A stretch of DNA of 64,000 bases from Thalassotalea atypica. GTDB taxonomy: Bacteria > Pseudomonadota > Gammaproteobacteria > Enterobacterales > Alteromonadaceae. Positions 29,102-39,062 of the stretch are shown one piece after another (positions within the stretch are counted from its first letter, which is position 1; each line of letters opens with the position of its first letter). The DNA lies in contig NZ_AP027364.1 of the NCBI RefSeq assembly GCF_030295975.1, positions 1,302,001-1,366,000 of the forward strand. Reading direction: 5' to 3'. A model generated the notes under the pieces. That model was not told the origin of the DNA. It did not search any database and was given only the letters and a program-made list of their open reading frames with translations. Both the position numbers and the translations under genes were made by a program.

Positions 29102-29635
29102 ATGGTAAATCATCGTGGCATGACATTTATTGAAGTGCTTGTTGCACTTTTTATTATGGTAACAGGTATATTAGGTGCCGTTGCTATGCAAAGCGTTGCA
29201 AAGCAAGGTAGTTTTGATGCTATGCAGCGCTCACTTGCGTCATCTTTAGCGCAGGACATTATCGAGCGCATGCGCAGTAATAGCGCAGATGCTGCTGTTT
29301 TAAATACATATAATGGCACCTACGGCGATGTAGCCCTTACCGAACCCGATACCCGATGCAATAATCCCGCGGCAATTTGTACTTCAGCTCAAATGGTTAC
29401 GAATGATCTCTTTGAGTGGTCTCAAGCATTAAGAGGCGCTGATGCATTTGAGGGGACCAATAACCGTGGTGGGCTGGTTAATGCTCGTGGTTGCATAACT
29501 CATAATGCGCAAGCGGTCGCTATTGTGATCAGCTGGGAAGGTAGAACTAAAACTTCTGATGGCGCGGCTGGAAGTTCATGTGGGTCAGCTTCAGATAAGC
29601 GACGCCAAATAACATTGAATGCATTTTTGTTTTAA
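29102..29635 (+). CDS. pilV: Type IV pilus minor pilin PilV
   Basis: This 177-aa type IV pre-pilin has a short leader and a class III cleavage site G|MTFIEVLVALFIMVTGILG, with the conserved Glu at mature position +5. The hydrophobic helix is followed by a globular domain with four or more cysteines. Minor pilins PilV, PilW and PilX prime pilus assembly with PilY1 at the tip. It is the first gene of a six-gene plus-strand operon. The GspH/FimT-type gene that often precedes pilV in related clusters is absent here. Confidence 0.9.
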   Translation: MVNHRGMTFIEVLVALFIMVTGILGAVAMQSVAKQGSFDAMQRSLASSLAQDIIERMRSNSADAAVLNTYNGTYGDVALTEPDTRCNNPAAICTSAQMVTNDLFEWSQALRGADAFEGTNNRGGLVNARGCITHNAQAVAIVISWEGRTKTSDGAAGSSCGSASDKRRQITLNAFLF

Positions 29636-29645
29636 GGGATCTTAA

Positions 29646-30617
29646 ATGACAAAGCAAAATGGTTTTACCATTGTAGAAATACTCATTTCCTTAACCATAG
29701 GGCTATTCCTGTTCAGTGGTATTAGTTTGGTCTTTGTTGGTATGAGAAGCACATCGGCTGAAACCTCAAGTTATGGTGAAATGCAAGAGACCGGTCGAAT
29801 AGCGATCAGCATATTATCGGATGATTTGATGCGACAAGGTTTCTGGGGGGATTTGTCAATGCCCTTAAGTTCAAGTAATTTATTAGGCGTGCCCGCGGCT
29901 CCGGCAGGAGAATGTACCGGAGACGGGTTAAACAATGGTACGTTTCCTACGGCACTGGGCACATTTAGAACCATTTGGGGGAAAACCGCTGACGGCGCCA
30001 ATGAAATGGGCTGCATAACCAATGCGGTAACAGGCTCAGATATATTACAAATTAAAAGAACGGTGGTAAACCCGTTCAATACCGCCAATCCATTACCCGC
30101 CGATCGTTATTATTTAGTGACAAATACTGTAGCAGGGCAAATTATTGATAGCGGTGACGCGATACCTGCAATTAATGATAGCCGGGCTTGGGAATATCAA
30201 CACCATGTCTATTATGTGTCTAATGATACAGTCGGAGATGGGGTCGTTCCTGTACTAAACTTAAGATCATTGGCTAACACAATGAATGCTCAACCGATGA
30301 TCGATGGGGTAGAGCGGATTAGAATTCAATATGGCATTGATTCTGCTGCCGATGGCCAATTAGACGGTGTTGTCGATGCTTTTATTCCTGCAGACCAAAT
30401 GACGCAAGCTTTGTGGGATAACGAATCTAGTTCACGAATAGTGGCAGCAAAGATATTTGTTCTGGTGCGAGATATTAATCCAGATCTTAAATACACGAAT
30501 ACGCTATCTTATCAGTTAGGTGATCTAACGATAAATGCCACGAATGACAATTACCGAAGAATGCTATTTAGCTCAACAGTAACGCTTCATAATGGAGATG
30601 TAGAAATATGGCAATAA
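29646..30617 (+). CDS. pilW: Type IV pilus minor pilin PilW
   Basis: This 323-aa protein has a prepilin leader MTKQNG|FTIVEILISLTIGLFLFSG, with Glu at +5. The long globular domain and the QETGRIAISILSDDLMRQGFWG-type block (starting near residue 45) are typical of PilW. It lies 10 nt after pilV and overlaps the pilX start by 10 nt, so translation is coupled. It acts in the minor pilin priming complex with PilV, PilX and PilY1. Confidence 0.92.
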   Translation: MTKQNGFTIVEILISLTIGLFLFSGISLVFVGMRSTSAETSSYGEMQETGRIAISILSDDLMRQGFWGDLSMPLSSSNLLGVPAAPAGECTGDGLNNGTFPTALGTFRTIWGKTADGANEMGCITNAVTGSDILQIKRTVVNPFNTANPLPADRYYLVTNTVAGQIIDSGDAIPAINDSRAWEYQHHVYYVSNDTVGDGVVPVLNLRSLANTMNAQPMIDGVERIRIQYGIDSAADGQLDGVVDAFIPADQMTQALWDNESSSRIVAAKIFVLVRDINPDLKYTNTLSYQLGDLTINATNDNYRRMLFSSTVTLHNGDVEIWQ

Positions 30618-31072
30618 TGAACAAACAAAAAGGCGTGGTACTGATTACCGCTTTAGTCTTTTTAGTCGCATTAACCGCCGTCGCATCGGCAATCATGTTA
30701 AATACCTCAACCGATATAAAAATGTCAGGGGCAAGTGAGGAAAAACTCATTGCTCAACAAGCGGCAATAAGCGCAGTTGATGAAACTATTGCAGATCAAG
30801 TTACAAGTGGTAATAACCTTTTTACAGGACAGATTTTTCCGCAACCAGTTAATTCAGTAACCATGGTTAACGTATCCGATATTACTATTACCAATCGTAA
30901 TAATAATAATACGATGGCGGATTGCAGCCATAGCCGTTTAGCTTCATCAAATGAATTGATCAAATGTAATGTCCTTAACATAACGGTTAATAATAACTAT
31001 GGAAGACTTGGTAGTAGTAATGTAAATGTTGATGCTGGTATTTCGCAGCAGTTACTCAATGTAGGGAATTAA
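30608..31072 (+). CDS. pilX: Type IV pilus assembly protein PilX
   Basis: This 154-aa PilX-family protein has an N-terminal PilX signature, KQKGVVLITALVFLVALTAV, the GVVLI...LV pattern replacing the usual FTLIE. A hydrophobic helix is followed by NTSTDIKMSGASEEKLIAQQAA, which matches PilX N-terminal domains. It starts inside pilW; ATG 30608 or 30617 are both possible, three residues apart. pilY1 follows after 2 nt. Confidence 0.88.
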   Translation: MAIMNKQKGVVLITALVFLVALTAVASAIMLNTSTDIKMSGASEEKLIAQQAAISAVDETIADQVTSGNNLFTGQIFPQPVNSVTMVNVSDITITNRNNNNTMADCSHSRLASSNELIKCNVLNITVNNNYGRLGSSNVNVDAGISQQLLNVGN

Positions 31073-31074
31073 TA

Positions 31075-34000
31075 ATGAAAAAATTACTCTTTTTATGTAG
31101 CGCCCTTCTTCCGATTTTAGTGGCCGCTGAAGATATAGAATTATACCTTGGTAATGAAAGTGTTAGAGTCGGTGCCAAGCCGAAAATTCTTATCATTTTC
31201 GATAATTCCGGCAGTATGAAAACGGAAGAAGTCACAAATGAAAAATACGACCCTACTTTTCCTTACCCGGCAACCGGCGGTTTTAACTCGCTGTCGGATA
31301 AATTTGTTTATTTTACTAAGGGCGTAGGTCTTGATGGCGCTACTCTCCCTGTTCCTGATAGCCCAAGTGAGCAAAGGCGATTTCTAGAAGAAATAAACAG
31401 CTGTGAAGCAGCACGTACAGCCTTGAATACGGTTGGTTTTTTTACCGGTTATATCCGCGAATATGCCTTTAGTGGCAATTCGGGCAGTTGGCAAGAAATT
31501 CCAGATAATAATGGCGCCAATATTGAAGTGATAGACTGTTTAGAAGATATTCAAGCAGAAGACCCAACCAATAAAGGTATTGATAAAGACGGTAACAAAA
31601 TAGACGATGGCTACCCAGTTGATGGTGAAGGGACAAAGAAAAATCCTATATATCATAATGCTGATATTACTAAAACCAATACAGCAATGGGCTTAGGTGA
31701 AGTTGTTACGCTATATTCAGATAATTATTTACGCTATAAAACCGACCCTGATATTGCTGAAGTTAACTTATCTCGTTTAGAGATTGCTCAAGAGGCTATG
31801 TCTACGGTGATCAGAGCATTTCCTGGTGTTGAGTTTGGTTTACAAATCTTCAATCACAATCATGAAGGTGAAAACACGCGAGATGGTGGTCGAATTGTTG
31901 CTGGCATTGGTGAAATGACGCCGGACAATGAAGAAAATATTCTAGATATTATCAATAACCAATTAGACCCAGAAACGAACACTCCGCTTTGTGAATCGTT
32001 ATATGAAGCATTGCAATATTTCGCTGGCAATCCTGTTTACTATGGGGATGATGACTCTAACCGAGGTGGCTCATATACCGGTAATACGCCGCCACGCGAT
32101 ACTTCAATTGAAGAAGGCGGCTCTTATATTTCTCCATTTCAAGGTTGTGGTGATGACGTCTATGTTATCTTGATGACTGACGGTGCGCCGACCATGGATG
32201 CTGCGGCCAACGGTCTTGTTGCTGCGCTGCCCGGCATGGGCGCGCCGATGGACGTAGATGGAACTGACAATTATTTGGCAGCGTTAGCGGGTTGGATGCG
32301 AACAAATGACATTAATAGTACAGTGGATGAAACACAGACGTCTCAACTAACTGCGATTGGTTTTGGCTTAGCAACATGCGATCCCGTTGCAGAAGGTGAA
32401 GAAGATACATGTAATGGTACAGATATCCAAGAGGGTGACTCTGATGCTGTTAAATTACTGAAAACTGCCGGTAAAAATGGCGGTGGCGGTTATTACAATG
32501 CGAACAACCCAGATATGTTGCTTAACTCTTTAGTGAATTCAATCATTGAAATATTGAAAGAAGACTCTAGCTTTACTGCGCCATCTGTGGCGTCAAATAA
32601 CTTTGACCGTACCGAAACATTAGACTCTGTTTATTACGCGATGTTTACACCAGATAAAGGGCCTCGCTGGCCTGGTAATTTGAAAAAGCTAGAGTTATCA
32701 GGTACTAAAGTGGTTGATGGTAATGGTGATAGTGCCATAGACAGTAATGGAAACATTGATAGTGACGCTCAAACCATTTGGTCTTCAACAAAAGATGGCG
32801 GCCAAGTTTCAGAAGGCGGTGTTGTTGAAATGTTCAGCAAAATGCAACCCTCTACGCGAAAAGTATACAGCGACTTGGGCACAGGCGGCGCGTTTAAACT
32901 ATTAACTAAAGCCAATGCGGCCAGCGCTCTTGGTGGAAATACAGAGTTAGCCAATGCGCTTGGTGTTGCTGAGGTAGATATCGATAGCAATTTAAACTGG
33001 GCATTGGGTTACGATGTCGATAACGAAGATAAAGATAATTCCACTACCGATATGCGAAAAGATGTGTTTGGCGACCCATTGCATTCAAAACCGCTAGTGA
33101 TTAATTATGGCGGAACTGAGAATAATCAAAAATTAAGAATAATTGTTGGCACCAATGCCGGTGCAATTCATATGTTTGATGACGCCGGTACATCGGTCTC
33201 TGAACAATGGGCATTTATGCCGAAAGAATTTTTTGGAAATTATGCAAAATTAAGAGAAAACTCCACTTCATCAGATAAAATATACGGAGTAGACGGTACT
33301 GCGGTTGCTTATATTCTCGATAAAAATGGTGATGGCTCTGTTACCGCAACAGATGGCGATAAAGCGTGGGTATTCGTAGGACTGCGCCGAGGAGGCTCAT
33401 CTTACTATGCTATCGACGTTTCATACCCTGATAGTCCTTCATTGATGTGGAAAATTGATGAGTCTACGGGAGGGTTTTCTGAAATGGGGCAGTCATGGTC
33501 AACGCCAAGAGTTTCCTTCTCTCATATTAATAAATCGGGTGATGTAGGTAAGCCGGTGTTAATTTTTGGTGCGGGATATTCAACGGCTAAAGACACTGCC
33601 GGAGTTGGTACCGATGATCTCACTGGACGTGGTATGTACATGGTAGATGCAGAAGAAGGCACATTATTGTGGAGTATGACGCCATCAACAACGCCTGCTT
33701 TCCCTGGTGTTGATAGTGTGCCTTCAGCTATTGCTGTTATGGACAGTGATTCGGATAGCTTTACCGACAGGCTATATGTAGGTGATACGGGCGGCATGGT
33801 CTGGCGTATTGATATGCCAAACGCTACCACAAGTGATTGGAATGCAGTCAAGTTAGCGTCACTGGGAAGTGACGATGTTGAGCTTAATGACAGGCGCTTT
33901 TTTGCTGAGCCCACCATAGCAAGAGCGCTAATAACAGAGACCTTTACTCACAAAGAGACGGATGAAGATGGCAATGAGACCATTACAACCCATCAAACGC

Positions 34001-34647
34001 AAGTACCCTACGATGCTGTATTAATAGGTAGTGGTGACAGAACCAGTCCCCTTGATAGCAATACGCTTGATAAATTGTTTATGATCAAGGATGAAAATAT
34101 TATTACGCAAAAGTTTGAAACTGCGCCGACGACTATCGTATTAGATGATTTATATAACTATACAAACAACCCCTTTGAAGGCCTTGACCCTGATTCCGCA
34201 GCTTATAAAACCTTAGCATTAGATGTCAGTACCCATAAAGGTTGGTTTGTTGATTTAGAAACGTCTGGCGAGAAAAGTGTAGCTAAGCCTGAAGCCATTG
34301 CAGGGGTTGCCTATTTCAATGCATTTTATCCTGCTAATGAGGATGACAATGTTTGTAAAATTGAAGGCGGAGAAGCACATTTATATGCTATGGACTTAGC
34401 ATTAGGTATCAATATTTATTCTCAGCGTAAACTAGAAACGCCAGGCATTATTACCGATAAAATAACCATTATTACCGTAGATAAACCGACTGATCCAGAT
34501 GATGACACTGAATCAAATAAAGTGGTTGGAAATCCTTTGGCCACTTTGACAGGCGATCCGTTAATTTTGTGCGATGCTGATGGTAATTGTGAAGGAATAA
34601 ATCTAAAGACCATGAGATCTCATGTCGTTGTAACTGAATTGGACTAA
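31075..34647 (+). CDS. pilY1: Type IV pilus tip adhesin/assembly protein PilY1 (PilC)
   Basis: This 1190-aa exported protein (signal peptide [18 protein letters not shown]) has an N-terminal von Willebrand A-like region with the MIDAS motif FDNSGSM (about residue 40) and [12 protein letters not shown]. The C-terminal PilY1 beta-propeller includes the blocks [25 protein letters not shown] and [19 protein letters not shown] calcium-type loop [14 protein letters not shown] lies in the propeller. It works at the pilus tip with the minor pilins and can affect twitching, adhesion and surface sensing. Its length is typical of gammaproteobacterial PilY1. Confidence 0.95.
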   Translation: MKKLLFLCSALLPILVAAEDIELYLGNESVRVGAKPKILIIFDNSGSMKTEEVTNEKYDPTFPYPATGGFNSLSDKFVYFTKGVGLDGATLPVPDSPSEQRRFLEEINSCEAARTALNTVGFFTGYIREYAFSGNSGSWQEIPDNNGANIEVIDCLEDIQAEDPTNKGIDKDGNKIDDGYPVDGEGTKKNPIYHNADITKTNTAMGLGEVVTLYSDNYLRYKTDPDIAEVNLSRLEIAQEAMSTVIRAFPGVEFGLQIFNHNHEGENTRDGGRIVAGIGEMTPDNEENILDIINNQLDPETNTPLCESLYEALQYFAGNPVYYGDDDSNRGGSYTGNTPPRDTSIEEGGSYISPFQGCGDDVYVILMTDGAPTMDAAANGLVAALPGMGAPMDVDGTDNYLAALAGWMRTNDINSTVDETQTSQLTAIGFGLATCDPVAEGEEDTCNGTDIQEGDSDAVKLLKTAGKNGGGGYYNANNPDMLLNSLVNSIIEILKEDSSFTAPSVASNNFDRTETLDSVYYAMFTPDKGPRWPGNLKKLELSGTKVVDGNGDSAIDSNGNIDSDAQTIWSSTKDGGQVSEGGVVEMFSKMQPSTRKVYSDLGTGGAFKLLTKANAASALGGNTELANALGVAEVDIDSNLNWALGYDVDNEDKDNSTTDMRKDVFGDPLHSKPLVINYGGTENNQKLRIIVGTNAGAIHMFDDAGTSVSEQWAFMPKEFFGNYAKLRENSTSSDKIYGVDGTAVAYILDKNGDGSVTATDGDKAWVFVGLRRGGSSYYAIDVSYPDSPSLMWKIDESTGGFSEMGQSWSTPRVSFSHINKSGDVGKPVLIFGAGYSTAKDTAGVGTDDLTGRGMYMVDAEEGTLLWSMTPSTTPAFPGVDSVPSAIAVMDSDSDSFTDRLYVGDTGGMVWRIDMPNATTSDWNAVKLASLGSDDVELNDRRFFAEPTIARALITETFTHKETDEDGNETITTHQTQVPYDAVLIGSGDRTSPLDSNTLDKLFMIKDENIITQKFETAPTTIVLDDLYNYTNNPFEGLDPDSAAYKTLALDVSTHKGWFVDLETSGEKSVAKPEAIAGVAYFNAFYPANEDDNVCKIEGGEAHLYAMDLALGINIYSQRKLETPGIITDKITIITVDKPTDPDDDTESNKVVGNPLATLTGDPLILCDADGNCEGINLKTMRSHVVVTELD

Positions 34648-34649
34648 AC

Positions 34650-35072
34650 ATGAATATTAAAAATAACATCCGTGGTTTTACCCTAATCGAAGTGATGATA
34701 GTTGTAGCGATTGTTGGCATTTTAGCCGCTGTAGGCTACCCGTCGTACACGTCTTATGTCGCTAAATCTAATCGCACAGAAGGGCAACGAGAGTTACTTA
34801 GAGTTGCGGGCTTAATGGAACAACATTTTTTAGATAATAGAAGCTATACCGCAGACATGACTGAATTAGGGCTTAGCGCAGATCCTTATATTACAACGCA
34901 AGGCGGAGGTGGCGGTTATTATTCGATTGATGCCGCTATCACGGCGGGTACGTTCACGCTAACTGCTACCGCTGTTGGTACACAAGCGTCAGCAGACGCC
35001 GCTTGTAAAACGTTAACGATAACTAATACTGGGTATCGAGATGCTTCAGGTACAGATTGCTGGGAAAATTAA
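34650..35072 (+). CDS. pilE: Type IV pilin PilE-like
   Basis: This 140-aa pilin has a leader cleaved at [22 protein letters not shown], with Glu +5. The mature domain resembles PilE minor pilins ([20 protein letters not shown], then a C-terminal pair of Cys in [10 protein letters not shown] and GTDCWEN). In Pseudomonas and Shewanella-type clusters this gene closes the pilVWXY1 operon and encodes a low-abundance pilin, not the major PilA. pilY1 ends 2 nt before it; the next gene begins 1 nt after its stop. Confidence 0.92.
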   Translation: MNIKNNIRGFTLIEVMIVVAIVGILAAVGYPSYTSYVAKSNRTEGQRELLRVAGLMEQHFLDNRSYTADMTELGLSADPYITTQGGGGGYYSIDAAITAGTFTLTATAVGTQASADAACKTLTITNTGYRDASGTDCWEN

Positions 35073-35073
35073 C

Positions 35074-35391
35074 ATGAAATATTTTTTAATCATAACCCTT
35101 ACTCTTTTATCTAGCTTGTCACTGGTTACGCAAGCTAAAACAAGCACCAACGCCAATAAAGTAGAAGTGAAGTGTCATCTAGAATTACTTGGTGGTGGAG
35201 AGATGATTCACTTTGCAAACATCCCTGCTGATCGTTTTAACTCTTACGTAAAAGGGTTGACCAAGAGAAAAGTTATGGTAAATGATGCGAAAAAGAAAGT
35301 AGCCGTATATAAAGTGTTTGAATGTATAACGGCAGACAGTGACTTTAGTAACTCAAGAGCAAAAACTCTTGAAGAGTCGACTTTACGTTAA
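35074..35391 (+). CDS. tapY2: TapY2-like type IVa pilus accessory protein
   Basis: This 105-aa secreted protein has a signal peptide MKYFLIITLTLLSSLSLVTQA. I chose ATG 35074, one base past the pilE stop, because it gives a proper signal peptide; an upstream in-frame ATG at 35041 would lie inside pilE. The mature part has two cysteines (VKCHLELLGGGEMIHF and VFECITAD) and ends FSNSRAKTLEESTLR, which resembles the C-terminus of Shewanella TapY2 proteins found at the same operon position. Function is poorly known; a role in pilus assembly or retraction is inferred from context. Confidence 0.72.
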   Translation: MKYFLIITLTLLSSLSLVTQAKTSTNANKVEVKCHLELLGGGEMIHFANIPADRFNSYVKGLTKRKVMVNDAKKKVAVYKVFECITADSDFSNSRAKTLEESTLR

Positions 35392-35784
35392 TAGTTACAG
35401 TATTACTGAGGCCGTGAAATGGCCATTGGTCAGTTAAGGTTTATTTAGTTTTAACAGCTAATGACTTTTAACTGACCAAATAGGTCAAGTTAAAACTATT
35501 ACTTCATGTACCTTTGGTTTTACTCAGAACTGATGCCATCAATTGCTTATGATATTAGTTAATTTCACCTTCCTAATTTAAATATTCATCAATTTTTCAA
35601 GTCAATTGGGTAAAAGTAGGCTGTCCTTGCAATGGTATGCTGCTATTAATTTTAGGTAGTCGCTAGCTTTGATATGTTACCGGGCCCTTGTCCTGCACTA
35701 CCGCAATATTTATCTACTTGAATATTTTAAACAAAACTGTCAGTTTATAACCCAAACATATTATTTTAATTAATAGAGGTAGCT
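35392..35784. other. 393-bp intergenic region between pilus operon and DUF808 gene
   Basis: No gene was found here. The first part holds the interleaved inverted repeats at 35426-35498. A small GGCC...GGCC hairpin lies just before them. No classical terminator with a T-run follows tapY2. The last 60 bp are AT-rich and include TATAAC near 35746, a possible -10 for the downstream gene. Confidence 0.6.
35426..35498. repeat. Interleaved inverted repeats after the pilus operon
   Basis: Arm A TTGGTCAGTTAA (35426-35437) is the perfect complement of 35468-35479, 12 bp. Arm B TAGTTTTAAC (35446-35455), inside the A loop, is the perfect complement of 35489-35498, 10 bp. The order is A-B-A'-B', a pseudoknot-capable layout like that in front of pilV but with a different sequence. 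The core GTTAA/TTAAC recurs four times, which would also fit a cluster of protein-binding sites. Confidence 0.5.
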
Positions 35785-36723
35785 GTGGCAGGCTCAAGTT
35801 TATTAGCACTAATCGATGATATCGCAACTTTGCTTGATGATGTGGCCGTACTTTCAAAAGTCGCCGCTAAAAAGACTGCCGGTGTATTAGGTGATGATTT
35901 GGCACTAAATGCTGAACAAGTTTCTGGTGTAAAGGCAGAACGTGAGCTTCCGGTTGTTTGGGCGGTGGCAAAAGGCTCGTTCTTAAATAAACTTATTTTA
36001 GTTCCCGCAGCACTATTAATTAGTGCCTTTGCGCCACCTTTGATAACGGTTTTACTTGTTATCGGTGGTTTGTATCTTTGCTTTGAAGGTAGTGAGAAAC
36101 TGGCTGATAAATATTTGCATTCAACTGAAGAAAAACACGAACAACATTTGCAAAAATTGGCTGCTGTTGCCGATGCTAATGTTGATTTAGTTGCTTTAGA
36201 AAAGGATAAAATTAAGGGAGCAATCCGCACTGACTTTATTCTTTCGGCTGAAATTGTTGTCATCGTGCTTGGAACTCTTCAAAACGTGAGTTTTGAAATG
36301 CAAGTGACGGTAGTGTCTGCTTTAGCCATACTAATCACTGTGGGGGTTTACGGCCTTGTAGCTGGGATAGTGAAACTCGATGATTTAGGACTATATTTAT
36401 TAAGAAAATCAGTCTCTGGTTCTTTTAACCCTTTACAAAGAGCGTTAGGACGGGCCATTTTAGTTTTTGCTCCTTGGTTAATGAAAGCACTGTCTGTGAT
36501 TGGAACACTAGCCATGTTCCTCGTTGGAGGCGGCATATTGACACACAGCTTTTCAATTTTTCATCACTTGAGCCAACAACTGGAAATGTGGGTGAGCAAT
36601 GCATTGGGCACGTTTATTTCAATAATAGCTCCTATAATATTTGACGGCATTGTAGGACTATTTTCAGGGTTTGTTGTTCTTTTAATGGTTCATGCCGTGA
36701 GCAAATTGAGAGCATCGAATTAA
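35785..36723 (+). CDS. yedI: DUF808 family inner-membrane protein (YedI-like)
   Basis: This 312-aa membrane protein of the DUF808 family opens with [33 protein letters not shown]-type sequence (first 20 residues diagnostic). The [20 protein letters not shown] block follows, and at least five or six hydrophobic helices are visible. It resembles E. coli YedI, whose function is not established. The start is GTG at 35785 after an AGAGGT ribosome site. It is transcribed alone. Confidence 0.9.
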   Translation: MAGSSLLALIDDIATLLDDVAVLSKVAAKKTAGVLGDDLALNAEQVSGVKAERELPVVWAVAKGSFLNKLILVPAALLISAFAPPLITVLLVIGGLYLCFEGSEKLADKYLHSTEEKHEQHLQKLAAVADANVDLVALEKDKIKGAIRTDFILSAEIVVIVLGTLQNVSFEMQVTVVSALAILITVGVYGLVAGIVKLDDLGLYLLRKSVSGSFNPLQRALGRAILVFAPWLMKALSVIGTLAMFLVGGGILTHSFSIFHHLSQQLEMWVSNALGTFISIIAPIIFDGIVGLFSGFVVLLMVHAVSKLRASN

Positions 36724-36836
36724 GTGATAAACGAATTGTTACAAATGTGAAAGACAACTTATGAACTAATTCAGAACTAACTTGCGCAATAAGACTCTAT
36801 TGTCTTGTTGAAATACATTCTCTGTTAAGGAATAAA

Positions 36837-37484
36837 ATGAGTCGTTTTATGAAGAAATTCTGGCGAAGCAATAAGTCGATATTATTGTTTGTTACATTGA
36901 TGTTAGTTTTTAGAAGTGCAATAGCAGACTGGAGTGATGTGCCCACAGGCTCTATGAAACCAACAATCCTCGAAGGAGATCGCGTTTTTGTCAATAAGAT
37001 GGCCTACGATATTCGCCTGCCTTTTAGTCATATTTCACTGCTGAAGCTCGATGATCCGAAAACGAATGAGATCATTATTTTTGATTCTAAAGTCGCCGAT
37101 AAACGACTAATTAAAAGAGTGATCGGCGTTCCAGGAGATATTGTAGCAATGCAGAACAATAGATTAAGCATCAATGGTAAGAGTGTTTCTTATCAAGTAG
37201 ATACTCAATTTAATGACAAAACATATCAAATAGAGCAAATTAATGAAATTAGTCACCTGGTAACAACATCCAGAGTACCTAGCAAGCTAGCCAATTTTTC
37301 TGCAGTTGAGGTGCCACAAGGCCATTATTTAGTCTTAGGGGATAATCGAGATAAAAGCGCTGACTCAAGAGTTATAGGTTTTGTACCTCGACATGAAATT
37401 GTTGGTCGCTCTCAATATGTGGTGTTGTCACTTGATTATAAAAAATGGTTACCAAGAGCGGAACGCTTTTTTCATGAACTTTAG
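36837..37484 (+). CDS. lepB: Signal peptidase I, short form
   Basis: This 215-aa type I signal peptidase (S26) cleaves Sec and Tat leader peptides. The catalytic dyad is S39 in PTGSMKPT and K93 in LIKRVIGVPGD; the box GDNRDKSADSRVIGFV closes the active site. Only one N-terminal hydrophobic segment (about 13-30) is present, whereas E. coli LepB has two membrane helices and about 324 aa. It is therefore likely a paralogue of the housekeeping enzyme, which in related genomes sits beside lepA. Start ATG 36837 after AAGGAA. Confidence 0.9.
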   Translation: MSRFMKKFWRSNKSILLFVTLMLVFRSAIADWSDVPTGSMKPTILEGDRVFVNKMAYDIRLPFSHISLLKLDDPKTNEIIIFDSKVADKRLIKRVIGVPGDIVAMQNNRLSINGKSVSYQVDTQFNDKTYQIEQINEISHLVTTSRVPSKLANFSAVEVPQGHYLVLGDNRDKSADSRVIGFVPRHEIVGRSQYVVLSLDYKKWLPRAERFFHEL

Positions 37485-37522
37485 TTAGTTTGTGAAACAA
37501 ATCATTGATGTAGCTTTTAATG

Positions 37523-37738
37523 TCAGCTGTTTTCCAATCTAAAGCCTATTTTCAATGTCACTTGAAAATGGGCTACTTTACCGTGAACGATATGTCCACG
37601 CGTTTCAGTAACTTCAAACCAGTCCATATTTTTAACTGTTTTACCACAATGGCTAATAGCATTTTTAATCGCTTCGTCCGTGCTGATGGGTGAGGAACCA
37701 ACAATTTCAATTTTTTTGTATGTGCGGTGATCAGACAT
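37523..37738 (-). CDS. Dodecin family flavin-binding protein
   Basis: This 71-aa protein matches dodecin: YKKIEIVGSSPISTDEAIKN, then the flavin-stacking Trp in NMDWFEVTETRGHI, then VAHFQVTLKIGFRLE. Dodecins form hollow dodecamers that store and shield FMN, riboflavin or related flavins. I chose ATG at 37738, preceded by GGGAG at good spacing; an in-frame TTG at 37750 would overlap that ribosome site. Monocistronic. Confidence 0.93.
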   Translation of the reverse strand: MSDHRTYKKIEIVGSSPISTDEAIKNAISHCGKTVKNMDWFEVTETRGHIVHGKVAHFQVTLKIGFRLENS

Positions 37739-37874
37739 ATGTTCTCCCAAAACTTAAGTCGAAAATTCGTTCGTTACATTAAAACTATAGTTAAAAATTA
37801 AGAATTAGGTAGTCTATTTTAGCTAATTGATTTTATTTGACTTTTCATAGAATTCACATATGCGAATAATAAAC

Positions 37875-37889
37875 TACACTGCTAGTGTA
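37875..37889. promoter_or_regulatory. Perfect palindrome, possible TetR-type operator
   Basis: TACACTGCTAGTGTA has 6-bp arms around GCT. It lies between the dodecin promoter region and the S9 peptidase remnant. Palindromes of this type are common TetR-family operators, but no regulator gene is adjacent, so this is a guess. Confidence 0.3.
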
Positions 37890-37974
37890 ACACTCTATTA
37901 ACAAGCAGTTGGCCGAACAGTTTGCTCGGTTCATGTAGTGGAAAGCTTCTACATTGATAATGATGGAACATACC

Positions 37975-38991
37975 ATGAAAAATCTGCCGAAATACCTACT
38001 CTTGCTAACATACTCTTTTTCCTTTTTGCATGTTCAAAGCAACAAGAGGAACCGTCGACGATTCAGAGCGCTGAATTAGACTTTGCTCTATTTCAAACCC
38101 ATAGCGCGGAAGAATTTTATCAAACCACTTCTATATTTGGTTCATCATTGAATGTTGATGCCAGCGCAGTGTTGGTTAGTAGCGATCAAAGTGGCATTTT
38201 AACGCTTATAAAGTGCCTGTTGATGGCGAAGTGAAGCGATTCAAGAGCTTTGATGGTATAGAAATACCTGGAATTTTATATAAGCCTAAACAAGCTGAGC
38301 GTAGTATGGTGCTATCCCTTAACTGGATTCATGGGGGCCCCGGAGGTCAAAGCCGAAAAGGCTACTCTGAGGTTGTACAGTTATTGGTTAATAATGGCTA
38401 CGCCGTTTTTAAAGTTAATAATCGTGGTTCGAGTGGATACAGCAAAACGTTTTTCCATTTAGATGATAAACATCACGGCGATCATGATTTACAGGATATT
38501 GTTTTTAATAAGTATTATCTTCAGTCATTAAACTGGGTAGATAAAGGTAAAATAGGTGTCATTGGTGGCAGCTATGGTGGTTATTTAACGATGGCTACAA
38601 TGGCATTTACCGATGAGTTTAAGGCGGGCATCAATTTTTTTGGCGTCACCAATTGGGTTAGAACGTTAGAGAATATCCCACCGTATTGGGAAGCATTTAG
38701 AAAATCACTTTACGATGAACTAGGCGATCCTACTACCGACCAAGAGCGTTTACATAACATTTCTCCAGTTTTTTCGGCCATCAAGTCAAAAGCCCCGTGT
38801 TAGTTGTATAAGGTAAAAATGATCCTCGAGTTCTACAGATAAAAAGCGATGAAATGGTTGCTTCAATTAGGGCAGGGGGCACCTTTGTTGATTACTTGAT
38901 ATTTGACGATGAAGGTCATGGTTTTAGCAAGAAAGCAAATAGGATCGAGACTGCTGATAAGTATTTGACCTTTTTAGTAGAGCATCTATAA
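37975..38991 (+). pseudogene. S9 family prolyl oligopeptidase-like lipoprotein, decayed
   Basis: Pieces of one S9 peptidase lie in three frames. A lipoprotein leader begins at ATG 37975 and, after a shift in a T-run near 38020, continues as FFACSKQQEE up to SSDQSGI. A second shift in a T-run near 38200 leads to NAYKVPVDGEVKRFKSFDG and the alpha/beta-hydrolase domain with catalytic GGSYGGY. A third shift at the C-run near 38795 moves to the frame with VLVV, a TAA at 38809-38811 where Gln is expected, then GKNDPR (catalytic Asp) and DDEGHGF (catalytic His). Most of the beta-propeller, about 300 residues in intact homologues, is missing between the leader part and the hydrolase domain. The gene cannot make a functional enzyme. 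Confidence 0.85.
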
Positions 38992-39062
38992 AACGATAAG
39001 TTTCTTGAAATACTCGGTGAAAAATTAATGGCGGTTGTTCCCCATTTCTCACCGTAGATGAT

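Noticed and set aside
35041-35073. Upstream start of the TapY2-like gene
   Set aside because: Lies inside pilE and would bury the signal peptide; ATG 35074 fits better.
37938-38234. 98-codon frame as an independent hypothetical gene
   Set aside because: Its second half reads as the N-terminal part of an S9 peptidase (lipobox, then SSDQSGI) and it continues in other frames; it belongs to the pseudogene.
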